NCBI GenBank assembly: GCA_019241095.1
Contig: JAFAXJ010000362.1
Span: 1-11,455, forward strand
Reading direction: 5' to 3'
Source of the DNA: Verrucomicrobiota bacterium
GTDB lineage: Bacteria; Verrucomicrobiota; Verrucomicrobiia; Chthoniobacterales; JAFAMB01
Length of the DNA: 11,455 nucleotides
The stretch's first letter is position 1. Every line of letters starts with the position of its first letter. The notes under the pieces were generated by a model. The model was not told where the DNA came from. It saw only the letters and a program-made list of their open reading frames with translations, and ran no database searches. This document shows positions 1-6,523 of the stretch, piece after piece. The position numbers and the translations under genes were made by a program.

Positions 1-1
1 T

Positions 2-313
2 GGCGCGTCGCCGCTTACGGTTTTCTGGAAAATTCTACTTCCATTGACAATGCCGGGATTAGTTTCGACCGGACTTCTAGCTTTTATCGCTGCCTGGAAT
101 GAGTTCCTCTTCGCCTTGACCTTTACCATCACCGATAATGTAAAAACGGTTCCGGTTGTAATTTCTCAGTTCAGCGGGAGCAGTGCCTACGAGCAGCCGT
201 GGGGATCTATCATGGCTGCCTCCATGGTCGTTACAATTCCCTTGGTGGTCTTAGTCATGATTTTCCAATATCGCATTGTCGCCGGGCTAACCGCTGGTGC
301 CGTGAAAGGGTAA
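2..313 (+). CDS. Sugar ABC transporter permease, MalG type (3' end only)
   Basis: This is the C-terminal 103 residues of an inner-membrane permease of a binding-protein-dependent carbohydrate ABC importer; the gene starts before the window. The open frame runs back to base 2. It begins inside the cytoplasmic EAA loop that docks on the ATPase: a Gly-Ala-Ser-Pro-Leu run is followed by [14 protein letters not shown], the usual second half of that loop. Next comes a membrane segment with [12 protein letters not shown], typical of MalG-family permeases, then a periplasmic stretch and a last hydrophobic helix ([18 protein letters not shown]). It ends GLTAGAVKG, a common MalG-type C-terminus. The substrate cannot be read from this fragment; a disaccharide or oligosaccharide is usual for the family. 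Binding protein, second permease and ATPase would be expected upstream, outside the window. Family assignment is firm. Confidence 0.93.
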   Translation, partial: GASPLTVFWKILLPLTMPGLVSTGLLAFIAAWNEFLFALTFTITDNVKTVPVVISQFSGSSAYEQPWGSIMAASMVVTIPLVVLVMIFQYRIVAGLTAGAVKG

Positions 314-446
314 GATCACAATTCGCCTGAAAAGCTCTCCAGGCAATTGCAATTTCAGACCCTGAGCGGTTTGCGACTGTTTAAAAAGCCGTTCGATCGC
401 CGCAAAGTGCATGTAATCTCGAGGCTTGGTGTTTAATTAGCTGGAA

Positions 447-1457
447 ATGGCTTTTCGATTCCTAGTCGATGAGGCGCCTGCGGCGGCTATTCACCGGATT
501 GCGGGCGAACGTCTAAAGCGTATCATTGCATTCGTAGAAGAGGCGCCGAAACCTAGTGGGGAATCGATCCACAAGGCACGGAAGGATCTCAAAAGTTTGC
601 GCGCACTGCTTAGGCTATCGCGGCGGGCGATTAACTCGGAAATTCAGCAAAGAGAAACTGAGGTCTTCCGTAATGCCGGGCGGACCCTATCAGGTGCACG
701 TGACGCTCAGGTTATCTTGGACTGGGTCGAAAAGATTCTCGATAAAAATAATCGTATCAGTGGCCGAAAACGTAAGCTCACTGACACGATCCGACAGAAG
801 CTAAAGCAGGAAGCTGCAGCGGTTGTTCCTCCAAAAATCCTCCATGGGCTTGTGGACGATCTAAGAAATGCGCAAAGCCGTCTTGATAGTTGGTTCCCGA
901 AAACATTGCAAACAGATTTAGATAGTTGGGATTACGTCATTGGCGCTGGATTGCGTAAAACGTACAGAAAAGGAAGAAAACTGGCGGAACAGGTTAAGCA
1001 AGTTGGAATCACCAATGTGAGCGAGGAGAGTTGGCATGATCTCCGAAAGTGTGCCAAAGCTCTGGGCTACCAGATCAGATTGTTGGAAATGGTTTGGCCC
1101 GGTCCTTTGAATGCTTTAGGGCGCGAAATAGACGGGCTGACTGAGTTCCTCGGAAACAATCACGATTTAGCAGTGCTGAGGGAGCGTATTTTGAACGAGC
1201 CCTACCAGCCGACAGATAAGCAGGATGTAGCAGAGACCAGAAAGATTTTTCTTGATGCGATTGAACGGCGAAAGCGTCATCTCAAGGCCAAAGCTTACCA
1301 ACTCTCCCTGAAGATCTACGCCGACAAGTCACGCCAATTCCAAGAGCGTCTAGGAAAATATTGGGAATTCTGGCGGGCAGGCAATACAACCAAAGGTCAT
1401 TCTCCAGCTGTGAGAAAATCTGTCACCAGTCCCGATCAAAAATCCTTGCAGAGCTAA
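447..1457 (+). CDS. CHAD domain-containing protein
   Basis: This is a 336-residue all-helical, positively charged CHAD protein. CHAD domains are known to bind inorganic polyphosphate and are often coupled to CYTH triphosphatases. The sequence shows the two-fold internal repeat of the family. The first half has H42 in SIHKARKDLKSLRALLRL (residues 40-57), then GARDAQVILDWVEKI (83-97). The second half has H197 in SWHDLRKCAKALGYQIRLLE (195-214), then LTEFLGNNHDLAVLRERI (231-248). Basic residues on the histidine helices form the expected polyanion-binding surface. No signal peptide or membrane segment is seen, so it is probably cytoplasmic. The Ser/Lys-rich tail after about residue 312 looks disordered. 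ATG 447 is chosen because family-like sequence starts at once (AFRFLVDEAPAAAIHRIAGERL). It converges on the CYTH gene with 2 nt between stop codons. Family is confident; cellular role is inferred. Confidence 0.93.
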   Translation: MAFRFLVDEAPAAAIHRIAGERLKRIIAFVEEAPKPSGESIHKARKDLKSLRALLRLSRRAINSEIQQRETEVFRNAGRTLSGARDAQVILDWVEKILDKNNRISGRKRKLTDTIRQKLKQEAAAVVPPKILHGLVDDLRNAQSRLDSWFPKTLQTDLDSWDYVIGAGLRKTYRKGRKLAEQVKQVGITNVSEESWHDLRKCAKALGYQIRLLEMVWPGPLNALGREIDGLTEFLGNNHDLAVLRERILNEPYQPTDKQDVAETRKIFLDAIERRKRHLKAKAYQLSLKIYADKSRQFQERLGKYWEFWRAGNTTKGHSPAVRKSVTSPDQKSLQS

Positions 1458-1459
1458 AC

Positions 1460-1927
1460 TCATTTGCGAATCGCCAGTGCGGCGTTGCTGAAAGCCGGGT
1501 CGCCTGTAATCTCTCGCCCAAACCATTGCGGAGGCCGAAAGTCTGCAGCGGCGCTCTCTGAAGCAAATTCTATTTCCGCCGTCACAAGGCCAGAGTTGTT
1601 GCCCTCATATATATCGAGATCAACCCGGTGCCCATCGGATAAGTATAACGCAAAACGCCGTTTCATTACTCGACAGTCTTCAGTAAATGGCCAAAGCGCT
1701 TCCGCTGCTTCTGGATCTAGTCTGACTTCGATTTCCGCCCGGGACAGGCCGGCTCCGGCTTTGAAGGTCAATACCGCCGATTCTCCCTGGATTTTACGGA
1801 CCCGTACCTCCAGTCCGTGAGGACCTGCATGCGTTACTAAATAGCCTTGCTCGATTCCTTTGGGATCAGCCATTTGGAGCTCAGGCAAAGCATCGATCAG
1901 AAATTTTCGCTCGGTCTCGATGCTCAT
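1460..1927 (-). CDS. CYTH domain protein, probable inorganic triphosphatase
   Basis: This is a 155-residue single-domain CYTH protein. The superfamily hydrolyses triphosphate substrates (inorganic triphosphate, thiamine triphosphate) or, in class IV cyclases, makes cAMP, inside an eight-stranded acidic/basic tunnel with divalent metal. The signature ExExK is at E4-E6-K8 (SIETERKFL). Other tunnel residues follow in family order: QGYL (27-30), R42/R44, K56 in TFKAG, E65/E67, KRR (89-91), D103/D105 in VDLDIYEG, E118/E120 in AEIEF, and FSNAALA near the end. Length and the N-terminal ERKFL match the short bacterial triphosphatase branch better than the cyclases, but the substrate is not proven. 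Its ATG directly follows the TAG of the small membrane-protein gene 1928-2137, so the two are probably one operon with coupled translation. It converges on the CHAD gene, suggesting an unfused CYTH/CHAD polyphosphate module. Confidence 0.93.
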   Translation of the reverse strand: MSIETERKFLIDALPELQMADPKGIEQGYLVTHAGPHGLEVRVRKIQGESAVLTFKAGAGLSRAEIEVRLDPEAAEALWPFTEDCRVMKRRFALYLSDGHRVDLDIYEGNNSGLVTAEIEFASESAAADFRPPQWFGREITGDPAFSNAALAIRK

Positions 1928-2137
1928 CTATTTAGGCGTTGGAGTAGGAGTTCCAGGTTTAAAGATCGTGATACTCTTTAATTGATTACCAAGATCGCGA
2001 ACTTCGGCTTGCAATGTGTCAATCTGAGTACGCATTTCGGAGTTCAGCTGCTCGCGACGAGGTGTAAGCTCAGGCAGAAATAACATTGCAATGATGCCAA
2101 TGATCAGACCCAGCAAGAAAGCAATGAAGAACCTCAT
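1928..2137 (-). CDS. Small membrane-anchored coiled-coil protein, unknown function
   Basis: This 69-residue protein belongs to no family I recognise. Residues 3-23 form one strongly hydrophobic helix with a glycine-rich centre (LLGLIIGIIAMLFL). A charged helical stretch with heptad-like spacing follows (about 27-56, REQLNSEMRTQIDTLQAEVR). It ends in a Pro/Thr tail (PGTPTPTPK). The likely topology is a single N-terminal anchor with a short coiled coil outside or inside the membrane. ATG 2137 gives the hydrophobic N-terminus directly; no Shine-Dalgarno motif precedes it. The stop codon TAG abuts the ATG of the CYTH gene, an arrangement that favours translational re-initiation and makes a real gene more likely. 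A role beside the triphosphatase is only inferred from this coupling. Confidence 0.72.
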   Translation of the reverse strand: MRFFIAFLLGLIIGIIAMLFLPELTPRREQLNSEMRTQIDTLQAEVRDLGNQLKSITIFKPGTPTPTPK

Positions 2138-2192
2138 TCAGTCTTTATGTACAAGAAATCTGGCCAACGGCCAAGCCAGTTTCCTTTGCCAC

Positions 2193-2221
2193 TTGCTTGA
2201 TCTTAGAACAGCGTCCATTAT
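2193..2221 (+). promoter_or_regulatory. Candidate sigma70-like promoter for hsp20
   Basis: In the 90-bp divergent gap, TTGCTT (2193-2198) and CATTAT (2216-2221) are 17 bp apart. The -35 matches consensus at 3 of 6 bases and the -10 at 4 of 6, so this is a weak call. The predicted transcript would begin close to the GTG start at 2228, leaving almost no leader. CTTGATC at 2197 onward also faintly resembles a heat-shock sigma -35 element, but no good CCCCAT-type -10 follows. Confidence 0.25.
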
Positions 2222-2227
2222 CCCCAC

Positions 2228-2671
2228 GTGAGTCGCGAGATCCGAACGATTCGATTGCGACGGCTTCAAGGTCAAATTGGAGAAGTCGCCTACCAGATCA
2301 CTAAACTTCATTTCTCTCGCTTTCAGGAACCTAAACACGTTTGGTCTCCCCCGATGAACGCATTCAAGTGTTCGTCGTGCCTGCGCGTCTGCGTGGAACT
2401 GGCCGGGGTACGACCTGAGAACGTGCAGGTTGAAGTGAGTGCTGAGCGATTGGTAATTCGAGGATACCGAGCCACGCCGGAGCCTATAATTTCTGATGAG
2501 CCTATCGAGGCGACAAGACGCAAGCCGGTGAGAGTTCTGACGATGGAGATACATCATGGAGAATTCGAGCGTGAGATCGAACTGCCTGAGGACCTGGATC
2601 CGGAACGTTTTACTACGCAATGGGATAACGGCTTACTTTGGATCCTGATCCCAAGGAAGGCGCATGCTTAG
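2228..2671 (+). CDS. Hsp20/alpha-crystallin small heat-shock protein
   Basis: This is a 147-residue ATP-independent holdase chaperone. The alpha-crystallin domain spans about residues 38-142. It opens with WSPPMNAFKC in place of the usual W-x-P-x-x-D/N start. ELAGVRPENVQVEVSAERLVIRG (57-79) corresponds to the family LPGV..edi.V.v....L.I.G core. MEIHHGEFEREIELPEDLD (106-124) matches the e..yG.F.R...LP segment, and NGLLWILIP (134-142) is the final nGvL.i..P strand. It then stops with a very short tail and no I-x-I/V motif. C48, C51 and C55 (KCSSCLRVC) replace the usual acidic/polar strand and are unusual. GTG 2228 is chosen because the charged N-terminal arm (SREIRTIRLRRLQGQIGEV) looks like coding sequence; ATG 2354 would remove the arm. 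No Shine-Dalgarno motif is present. lon follows 120 bp downstream on the same strand, a sensible chaperone-protease pairing. Confidence 0.92.
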   Translation: MSREIRTIRLRRLQGQIGEVAYQITKLHFSRFQEPKHVWSPPMNAFKCSSCLRVCVELAGVRPENVQVEVSAERLVIRGYRATPEPIISDEPIEATRRKPVRVLTMEIHHGEFEREIELPEDLDPERFTTQWDNGLLWILIPRKAHA

Positions 2672-2791
2672 CGCGTTTCTCTCTTTGAAATCTAAAGACC
2701 AGTAGAGACGCGGACGACATAATGATGAGGGTATCTCAATTTCAAAGAATTATAAAGAATCATCAGGCCAGATCAGGCGTACTTTATTTGC

Positions 2792-5233
2792 ATGAGCCAG
2801 GAAGAACATAATCTTATTCAACCGGCGGAGTGGGCCAAGGCTCCAGGAATTGGAGAACAGCCCCCAACTCAAGAAAACAGCAGCTTGTCCAGACAAACAT
2901 CGGATCCGGTCGGCTCTGTTGAGGTTTTGCCTATTCTTCCCTTGCGCGGCCTGGTTTTGTTCCCAGCCATGGTAGTTCCGCTGAACGTTGCGCGGCCTTC
3001 CGCTTTGAAGCTCGTCGATTCTGAACTTCCAGAGAACAAGCAAATTGGCTTGGTCACTCAAAAGGACGAACAACAGGAACGGCCGGAGTTAGGGGATCTC
3101 TACCATGTCGGTGTTCGAGGACAAATTCTGAAGCTCATCCGCCAGCCTGACGGTGTTGTAGTCTTGATCATTCAGGCGATGAACCGAATCGAAATCGGGC
3201 CATTCGTACAGACCGAACCGTATCTGCGTGCGGAGGTGCGCCCGAGAGAAACCGCGACTCCTCCGGAAGATGACACGGAGTTTCGAGCCGCTTTCAACAA
3301 CCTTCGCAGCTCTGCCTTGAAGCTTCTGGAGCTCTCTCCGGAAATCCCTGATCAAGCAAGAGCTGCGCTGGTCAATCTGGAAAATCCGGAGCAGTTGGCC
3401 GACTTAATGGCCGGCAATATAGCCATCGATGTGAGCCAGAAACAGGCGATGCTTGAAGAGGCTTCCTTACTGCGTCGCATCCGTATGGTACAGGAGGCTC
3501 TTCAACGGCAGATCGAAATTGCTGAGCTGCAACAGAAGTTGCGCAAGGATGTGGAAGGACAATTCTCGGACACTCAGCGCCGCGTTTACCTGAGAGAACA
3601 GCTCAAAGCAATCCAACGAGAGTTGGGCGAGGAAGATGTTGACAGCGGTGATCAGGCCGAACAACTGCGAAAACGGCTGCAAGAAGCCGGCGCGCCCGAA
3701 CTGGTCATGAAAGCAGCCGAGAAAGAGCTTAAACGACTTGGCCACGTTCCAACAGCCAGTCCTGAATATTCTGTCATTGTCTCCTATGTCGAAATGCTGG
3801 CTGACTTACCGTGGAATAAATCGACCGAAGATGATGGAGACCTCAGTAAAGCGCAAGCTATCCTGGACCGGGATCATTACGGACTTGAGAAGGTCAAACG
3901 ACGAATTATCGAGTTTCTTGCTGTAAGAAAACTTAACCCGGGCGGGCGCAGCCCTATTCTCTGTTTTCTCGGACCTCCAGGAGTAGGAAAGACGAGTCTA
4001 GGACAATCTATCGCTGACGCTTTGGGACGTAAATTCAGTCGGATCTCTCTCGGCGGAATCCGCGATGAGGCAGAAATTCGAGGTCATAGGCGAACCTATA
4101 TCGGTGCGATGCCGGGGCGCATCATACAAGAGATCAGGCGTCTTGGAGTTCGAAACCCCGTTCTGATGCTCGATGAGGTTGATAAGATCGGCGCGGATAT
4201 TCGTGGAGATCCATCAAGTGCGCTCTTGGAGGTGCTAGATCCTCGCCAAAATAACACATTCGTCGATCGTTATCTAGACGTTCCGTTTGACCTCAGCCAT
4301 GTGATTTTTATCGGAACTGCTAATTACGCCGAAGGCGTCCCGGCGCCGCTGCGTGATCGCATGGAAACAATCACGGTACCAGGTTATACCGAGTTGGAAA
4401 AAATGCGTATCGCTCAACAATATCTCGTACCTCGGCAGTTGCAGGAGCACGGATTGAGTCAGGACCAATGTCGTTTTGAGGAAGAGGCTCTGCGAACAAT
4501 CATCCAGGAGTACACCTACGAAGCGGGCGTTCGCGAATTGGAGCGCCGGATTGCCGCGGTCTGCCGAAGCGTCGCAGCGGAAAAAGCGCGAGGTGTTCAC
4601 GGCGAGATTATCGCCACTCCGGCTCTTGTTCGTACGGTATTGGGTAATTCGGCCCGAAGCGTACACGAGCAACGCCTTCCGCGTAGCTTAATTGGTGTAG
4701 TCACCGGATTGGCCTACACTCCTACTGGCGGCGACATTCTCTTTGTCGAAGCTACTCGTTATCCCGGGAAAGGAGGCCTGCTGCTCACAGGCCAGGTTGG
4801 GGATGTGATGAGGGAGTCAATGCAGGCCGCTTACAGTCTTGTTCGATCCCGCGCTAAAGAATTGGCAATCGATCCAGAAACATTTGGGCAAACCGATGTT
4901 CATATTCATGTCCCAAGCGGCGGCATACCTAAAGACGGACCGAGCGCTGGTATTGCGATCACTACTGCATTAGCAAGCCTTTTTAGCGCTAAGCCTGTTC
5001 GCAATGACCTTGCGATGACCGGCGAGATAACGCTGCGCGGAGTTGTGTTGCCGATCGGAGGGGTTAAAGAGAAAAGCCTCGCTGCATTACGTGCAGGCAT
5101 CACCGAGGTCCTAATACCAAAAGCGAATGAAAAAGATCTGGAAGAGATCCCGATCGAAGCGCGGCAGAAAATGCAGTTCCGACCGGTAGAGATCATCGAC
5201 GAAGTCTTAGATTTAGCCCTGATACCGCAATAA
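2792..5233 (+). CDS. lon: ATP-dependent Lon protease (LonA)
   Basis: This is a full-length 813-residue cytoplasmic AAA+ serine protease that degrades misfolded and selected regulatory proteins. In order: a polar extension (1-43) not needed for the fold; the Lon substrate-binding N domain starting VEVLPILPLRGLVLFPAMVVPL (about 43-245); a charged coiled-coil linker; the AAA+ module with Walker A GPPGVGKT (394-401) and Walker B VLMLDEVDK (457-465); sensor region FIGTANY (506-512); and the protease domain with catalytic S718 in PKDGPSAG and K761 in GGVKEKSLAALRAG. All catalytic residues are present, so it should be active. It is slightly longer than E. coli Lon because of the N-terminal extension and a spaced linker. 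ATG 2792 is the first start that leaves the N domain intact; no clear ribosome site precedes it. Hsp20 lies upstream on the same strand, and a GC hairpin follows the stop. Confidence 0.98.
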   Translation: MSQEEHNLIQPAEWAKAPGIGEQPPTQENSSLSRQTSDPVGSVEVLPILPLRGLVLFPAMVVPLNVARPSALKLVDSELPENKQIGLVTQKDEQQERPELGDLYHVGVRGQILKLIRQPDGVVVLIIQAMNRIEIGPFVQTEPYLRAEVRPRETATPPEDDTEFRAAFNNLRSSALKLLELSPEIPDQARAALVNLENPEQLADLMAGNIAIDVSQKQAMLEEASLLRRIRMVQEALQRQIEIAELQQKLRKDVEGQFSDTQRRVYLREQLKAIQRELGEEDVDSGDQAEQLRKRLQEAGAPELVMKAAEKELKRLGHVPTASPEYSVIVSYVEMLADLPWNKSTEDDGDLSKAQAILDRDHYGLEKVKRRIIEFLAVRKLNPGGRSPILCFLGPPGVGKTSLGQSIADALGRKFSRISLGGIRDEAEIRGHRRTYIGAMPGRIIQEIRRLGVRNPVLMLDEVDKIGADIRGDPSSALLEVLDPRQNNTFVDRYLDVPFDLSHVIFIGTANYAEGVPAPLRDRMETITVPGYTELEKMRIAQQYLVPRQLQEHGLSQDQCRFEEEALRTIIQEYTYEAGVRELERRIAAVCRSVAAEKARGVHGEIIATPALVRTVLGNSARSVHEQRLPRSLIGVVTGLAYTPTGGDILFVEATRYPGKGGLLLTGQVGDVMRESMQAAYSLVRSRAKELAIDPETFGQTDVHIHVPSGGIPKDGPSAGIAITTALASLFSAKPVRNDLAMTGEITLRGVVLPIGGVKEKSLAALRAGITEVLIPKANEKDLEEIPIEARQKMQFRPVEIIDEVLDLALIPQ

Positions 5234-5234
5234 G

Positions 5235-5260
5235 TTTGAGCCGCGAGGGGGCGGCTCAGA
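5235..5260 (+). terminator. GC-rich hairpin directly after lon
   Basis: TGAGCCGC (5237-5244) pairs perfectly with GCGGCTCA (5251-5258) around a six-base loop GAGGGG, extendable by a T-G and a T-A pair. It starts 3 bases after the lon stop. There is no T tract after it, so it may be a weak terminator or a 3'-end stabilising hairpin. Confidence 0.55.
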
Positions 5261-5291
5261 ACTGTCATGGCGCAGGCCTGACTAAGTAGGA

Positions 5292-5335
5292 TCAAATCAA
5301 TCCATTGTACTTATGTAAGCAATGGGACTGATTGA
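5292..5335. repeat. Imperfect inverted repeat in convergent gap
   Basis: Nested arms are seen: AATCA (5295-5299) with TGATT (5329-5333), CCATTG (5302-5307) with CAATGG (5320-5325), and an inner CTT/AAG with loop ATGT. The dyad lies midway between the 3' end of lon and the 3' end of the minus-strand gene 5398-5817, so a two-way transcription boundary is plausible. It lacks T tracts. A protein-binding operator or a REP-like element are alternatives. Confidence 0.4.
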
Positions 5336-5397
5336 ACCCACCGGCACAACTACATGCTTATCAAAGCGCCTCATGCTTCTAGGTCTACTACCTTCGG

Positions 5398-5817
5398 CTA
5401 TCCCTCAAGAGCCTCGACTACGAACTGTCCGAACAGAGTCATCCCGTGCGCGCCCTGAGCTTTTAGCAGTTCATGGACCTTTCCTCGAGTAGCATCATCC
5501 GCAGCGATAACGGCAATGACACTCTTTCCTTGCATAAGCGCCTTCCGATAAAACTGAAGATAATCAGCATCTCTGTCACCCATTTCCACTCCGATACTGA
5601 ATAGTTTCGCGAAAAAACCTTCCTTACCTGAAACAGCATCCAACTTGGAAGCATCCGCCGGTCCGGATAAAATCCCGATCATGTCTTCACTAAAGCCAGC
5701 TCGGTTCAATGCCGAGATCGCGGCTGAGCTTCTGACAGAATCGTCCAGAATAGCGTAGATCTGATTTTCAGGATGGTTTAATTTCTCTTTGCCCTCAAAA
5801 TTCGTTGCACCTTCCAT
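5398..5817 (-). CDS. Small cytoplasmic protein, possible general stress protein domain
   Basis: This 139-residue soluble protein has no signal peptide or membrane segment. After a polar 17-residue start it shows QIYAILDDSVRSSAAISALNRAGFSEDMIGILSG (19-52), a beta-alpha-beta pattern with an 'A...L..AGF....I.vl.' spacing like the ferredoxin-like domains of general stress protein 17M/YflT-type proteins. A second alpha-beta unit (YLQFYRKALMQGKSVIAVIAADD, 86-108) has the matching 'Y...l..G..lv.v' form, followed by a helix ending in LLKAQGAHGMTLFG. The resemblance is of pattern, not of a fixed motif, so the family call is tentative. It is the last gene of a minus-strand run after the DUF2147 gene (51 bp gap), and it converges on lon. 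The start at ATG 5817 leaves the domain whole. A stress-related role is inferred from fold and neighbours only. Confidence 0.8.
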   Translation of the reverse strand: MEGATNFEGKEKLNHPENQIYAILDDSVRSSAAISALNRAGFSEDMIGILSGPADASKLDAVSGKEGFFAKLFSIGVEMGDRDADYLQFYRKALMQGKSVIAVIAADDATRGKVHELLKAQGAHGMTLFGQFVVEALEG

Positions 5818-5868
5818 ACTCGTGGTACGTCTGTCGCCCTAGCCCTGGATTGCCGCCCCCGAAAGATC

Positions 5869-6300
5869 CTATTTGCTGACGCGCGTCCAAATTGCCGTAC
5901 GCCCGATTGCTGCAATTCCGATATACCCCCGAACCTTTATCCGATCTGCGCCTTCCATCTCAAGATTGCACCGGTAAGTATTACCGGTTTTCGGGTCGTA
6001 GATAGTTCCATTCTCCCATCGCGTATCAGTTTTTTTCACAAAGCCAGTCATAAACAACAGCCCAATCAACGGCCTGTTTCTCTTGGAAGCGTCAGGGTTG
6101 TGGATATCAGTCTTTATTTGTTCGGCACTAGCTTTCGGTTCGTTAATCGAAATAACACTTCCGACTAAAGTTCCGTTCTTCTCAAGAATTTCGAAGGTTG
6201 CATCCTCGTTTTTCCATAATCCTTCCGGGGAAGGAACACCTTCAGCAGACGCGTTCAAAAAGCTAATGAACAGAAGAGCAGTAATGAAGATTTGCGCCAT
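5869..6300 (-). CDS. DUF2147 family exported protein
   Basis: This is a 143-residue exported protein of the DUF2147 family, whose biochemical role is unknown. Residues 1-20 form a Sec signal peptide (MAQIFITALLFISFLNASA, cleavage likely after ASA). The mature domain shows the family landmarks in order: EGLWKNEDATFEI (26-38), LVGSVISI (45-52), DIHNPD (65-70), RPLIGLLFMTGF (76-87), W95 with NGTIYDPKTGNTY (97-109), and VRGYIG...GRTAIWTR (123-140). ATG 6300 is preferred over the in-frame ATG 6348 because it places the signal peptide at the very N-terminus and avoids overlapping the 3' end of the small gene 6329-6472. It lies between the DUF3096-like gene (28 bp upstream) and the stress-like gene (51 bp downstream), probably one operon. 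Location is periplasmic or outer-envelope. Confidence 0.88.
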   Translation of the reverse strand: MAQIFITALLFISFLNASAEGVPSPEGLWKNEDATFEILEKNGTLVGSVISINEPKASAEQIKTDIHNPDASKRNRPLIGLLFMTGFVKKTDTRWENGTIYDPKTGNTYRCNLEMEGADRIKVRGYIGIAAIGRTAIWTRVSK

Positions 6301-6328
6301 ACAAAAACGGCGGTTCTCGAGGGACGCA

Positions 6329-6472
6329 CTACAGACGAAAGATTCCAAACAGTCCGAAAATGATCAGGTAAATTGCAACGATATAATTTAATAATCGCGG
6401 AAAAACCAGGATGAGGATGCCCGCGATTAAGGAAATGAATGGCGAGAGACTGACTGCAATGAGAGCTAGCAT
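6329..6472 (-). CDS. DUF3096-like small membrane protein (47 residues)
   Basis: This short gene encodes 47 residues, nearly all hydrophobic. It begins MLALIAVSLSPFISLIAG and continues ILILVFPRLLNYIVAIYLI, ending FGLFGIFRL. The pattern of a first helix, a central PRLLNY turn, and a second helix rich in I/L/G matches the DUF3096 family of tiny two-helix inner-membrane proteins of unknown function; the LIAGILIL...PRLLNYIVAIYLI signature is characteristic. An in-frame TAG lies 9 nt upstream of ATG 6472, so this is the first possible start. It precedes the DUF2147 gene by 28 bp on the same strand and is likely co-transcribed. It would be missed by annotation with a 60-residue cut-off. Family call rests on my recognition of the signature and could be confirmed by a profile search. 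Confidence 0.82.
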   Translation of the reverse strand: MLALIAVSLSPFISLIAGILILVFPRLLNYIVAIYLIIFGLFGIFRL

Positions 6473-6523
6473 AGCGCTTTTCTAATTCCGATAACAACTC
6501 TGCTTCCTAAGCTGATACACCAG

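Noticed and set aside
325..358. Hairpin GCCTG/CAGGC or alternative CTGAAA/TTTCAG after the permease gene
   Set aside because: The arms are only 5-6 bp, mutually exclusive, and without a T tract; too weak to call a terminator or attenuator.
2161..2173. TGGCC-AAC-GGCCA mini-hairpin in the divergent gap before hsp20
   Set aside because: A 5-bp dyad with a three-base loop is expected by chance at this size, and it does not match a known heat-shock operator such as CIRCE.
2138..2620. 160-codon minus-strand open frame over the hsp20 gene, ending right before the 69-residue gene
   Set aside because: It lies opposite the well-supported Hsp20 frame, has no recognisable domain, and its residue make-up (many Arg, His, Ser, Leu in no pattern) is that of an antisense shadow. 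The adjacency of its TGA to the next ATG is probably chance.
2681..2791. Heat-shock or housekeeping promoter before lon
   Set aside because: CTTTGAAA at 2683-2690 and TATAAA at 2751-2756 are present but are not paired with a partner at 16-18 bp or with a CCCCAT-type box. lon may have its own promoter here, but I cannot place it.
6301..6348. Longer DUF2147 start at ATG 6348
   Set aside because: It would place 16 extra residues before a clear signal peptide and overlap the DUF3096-like gene.
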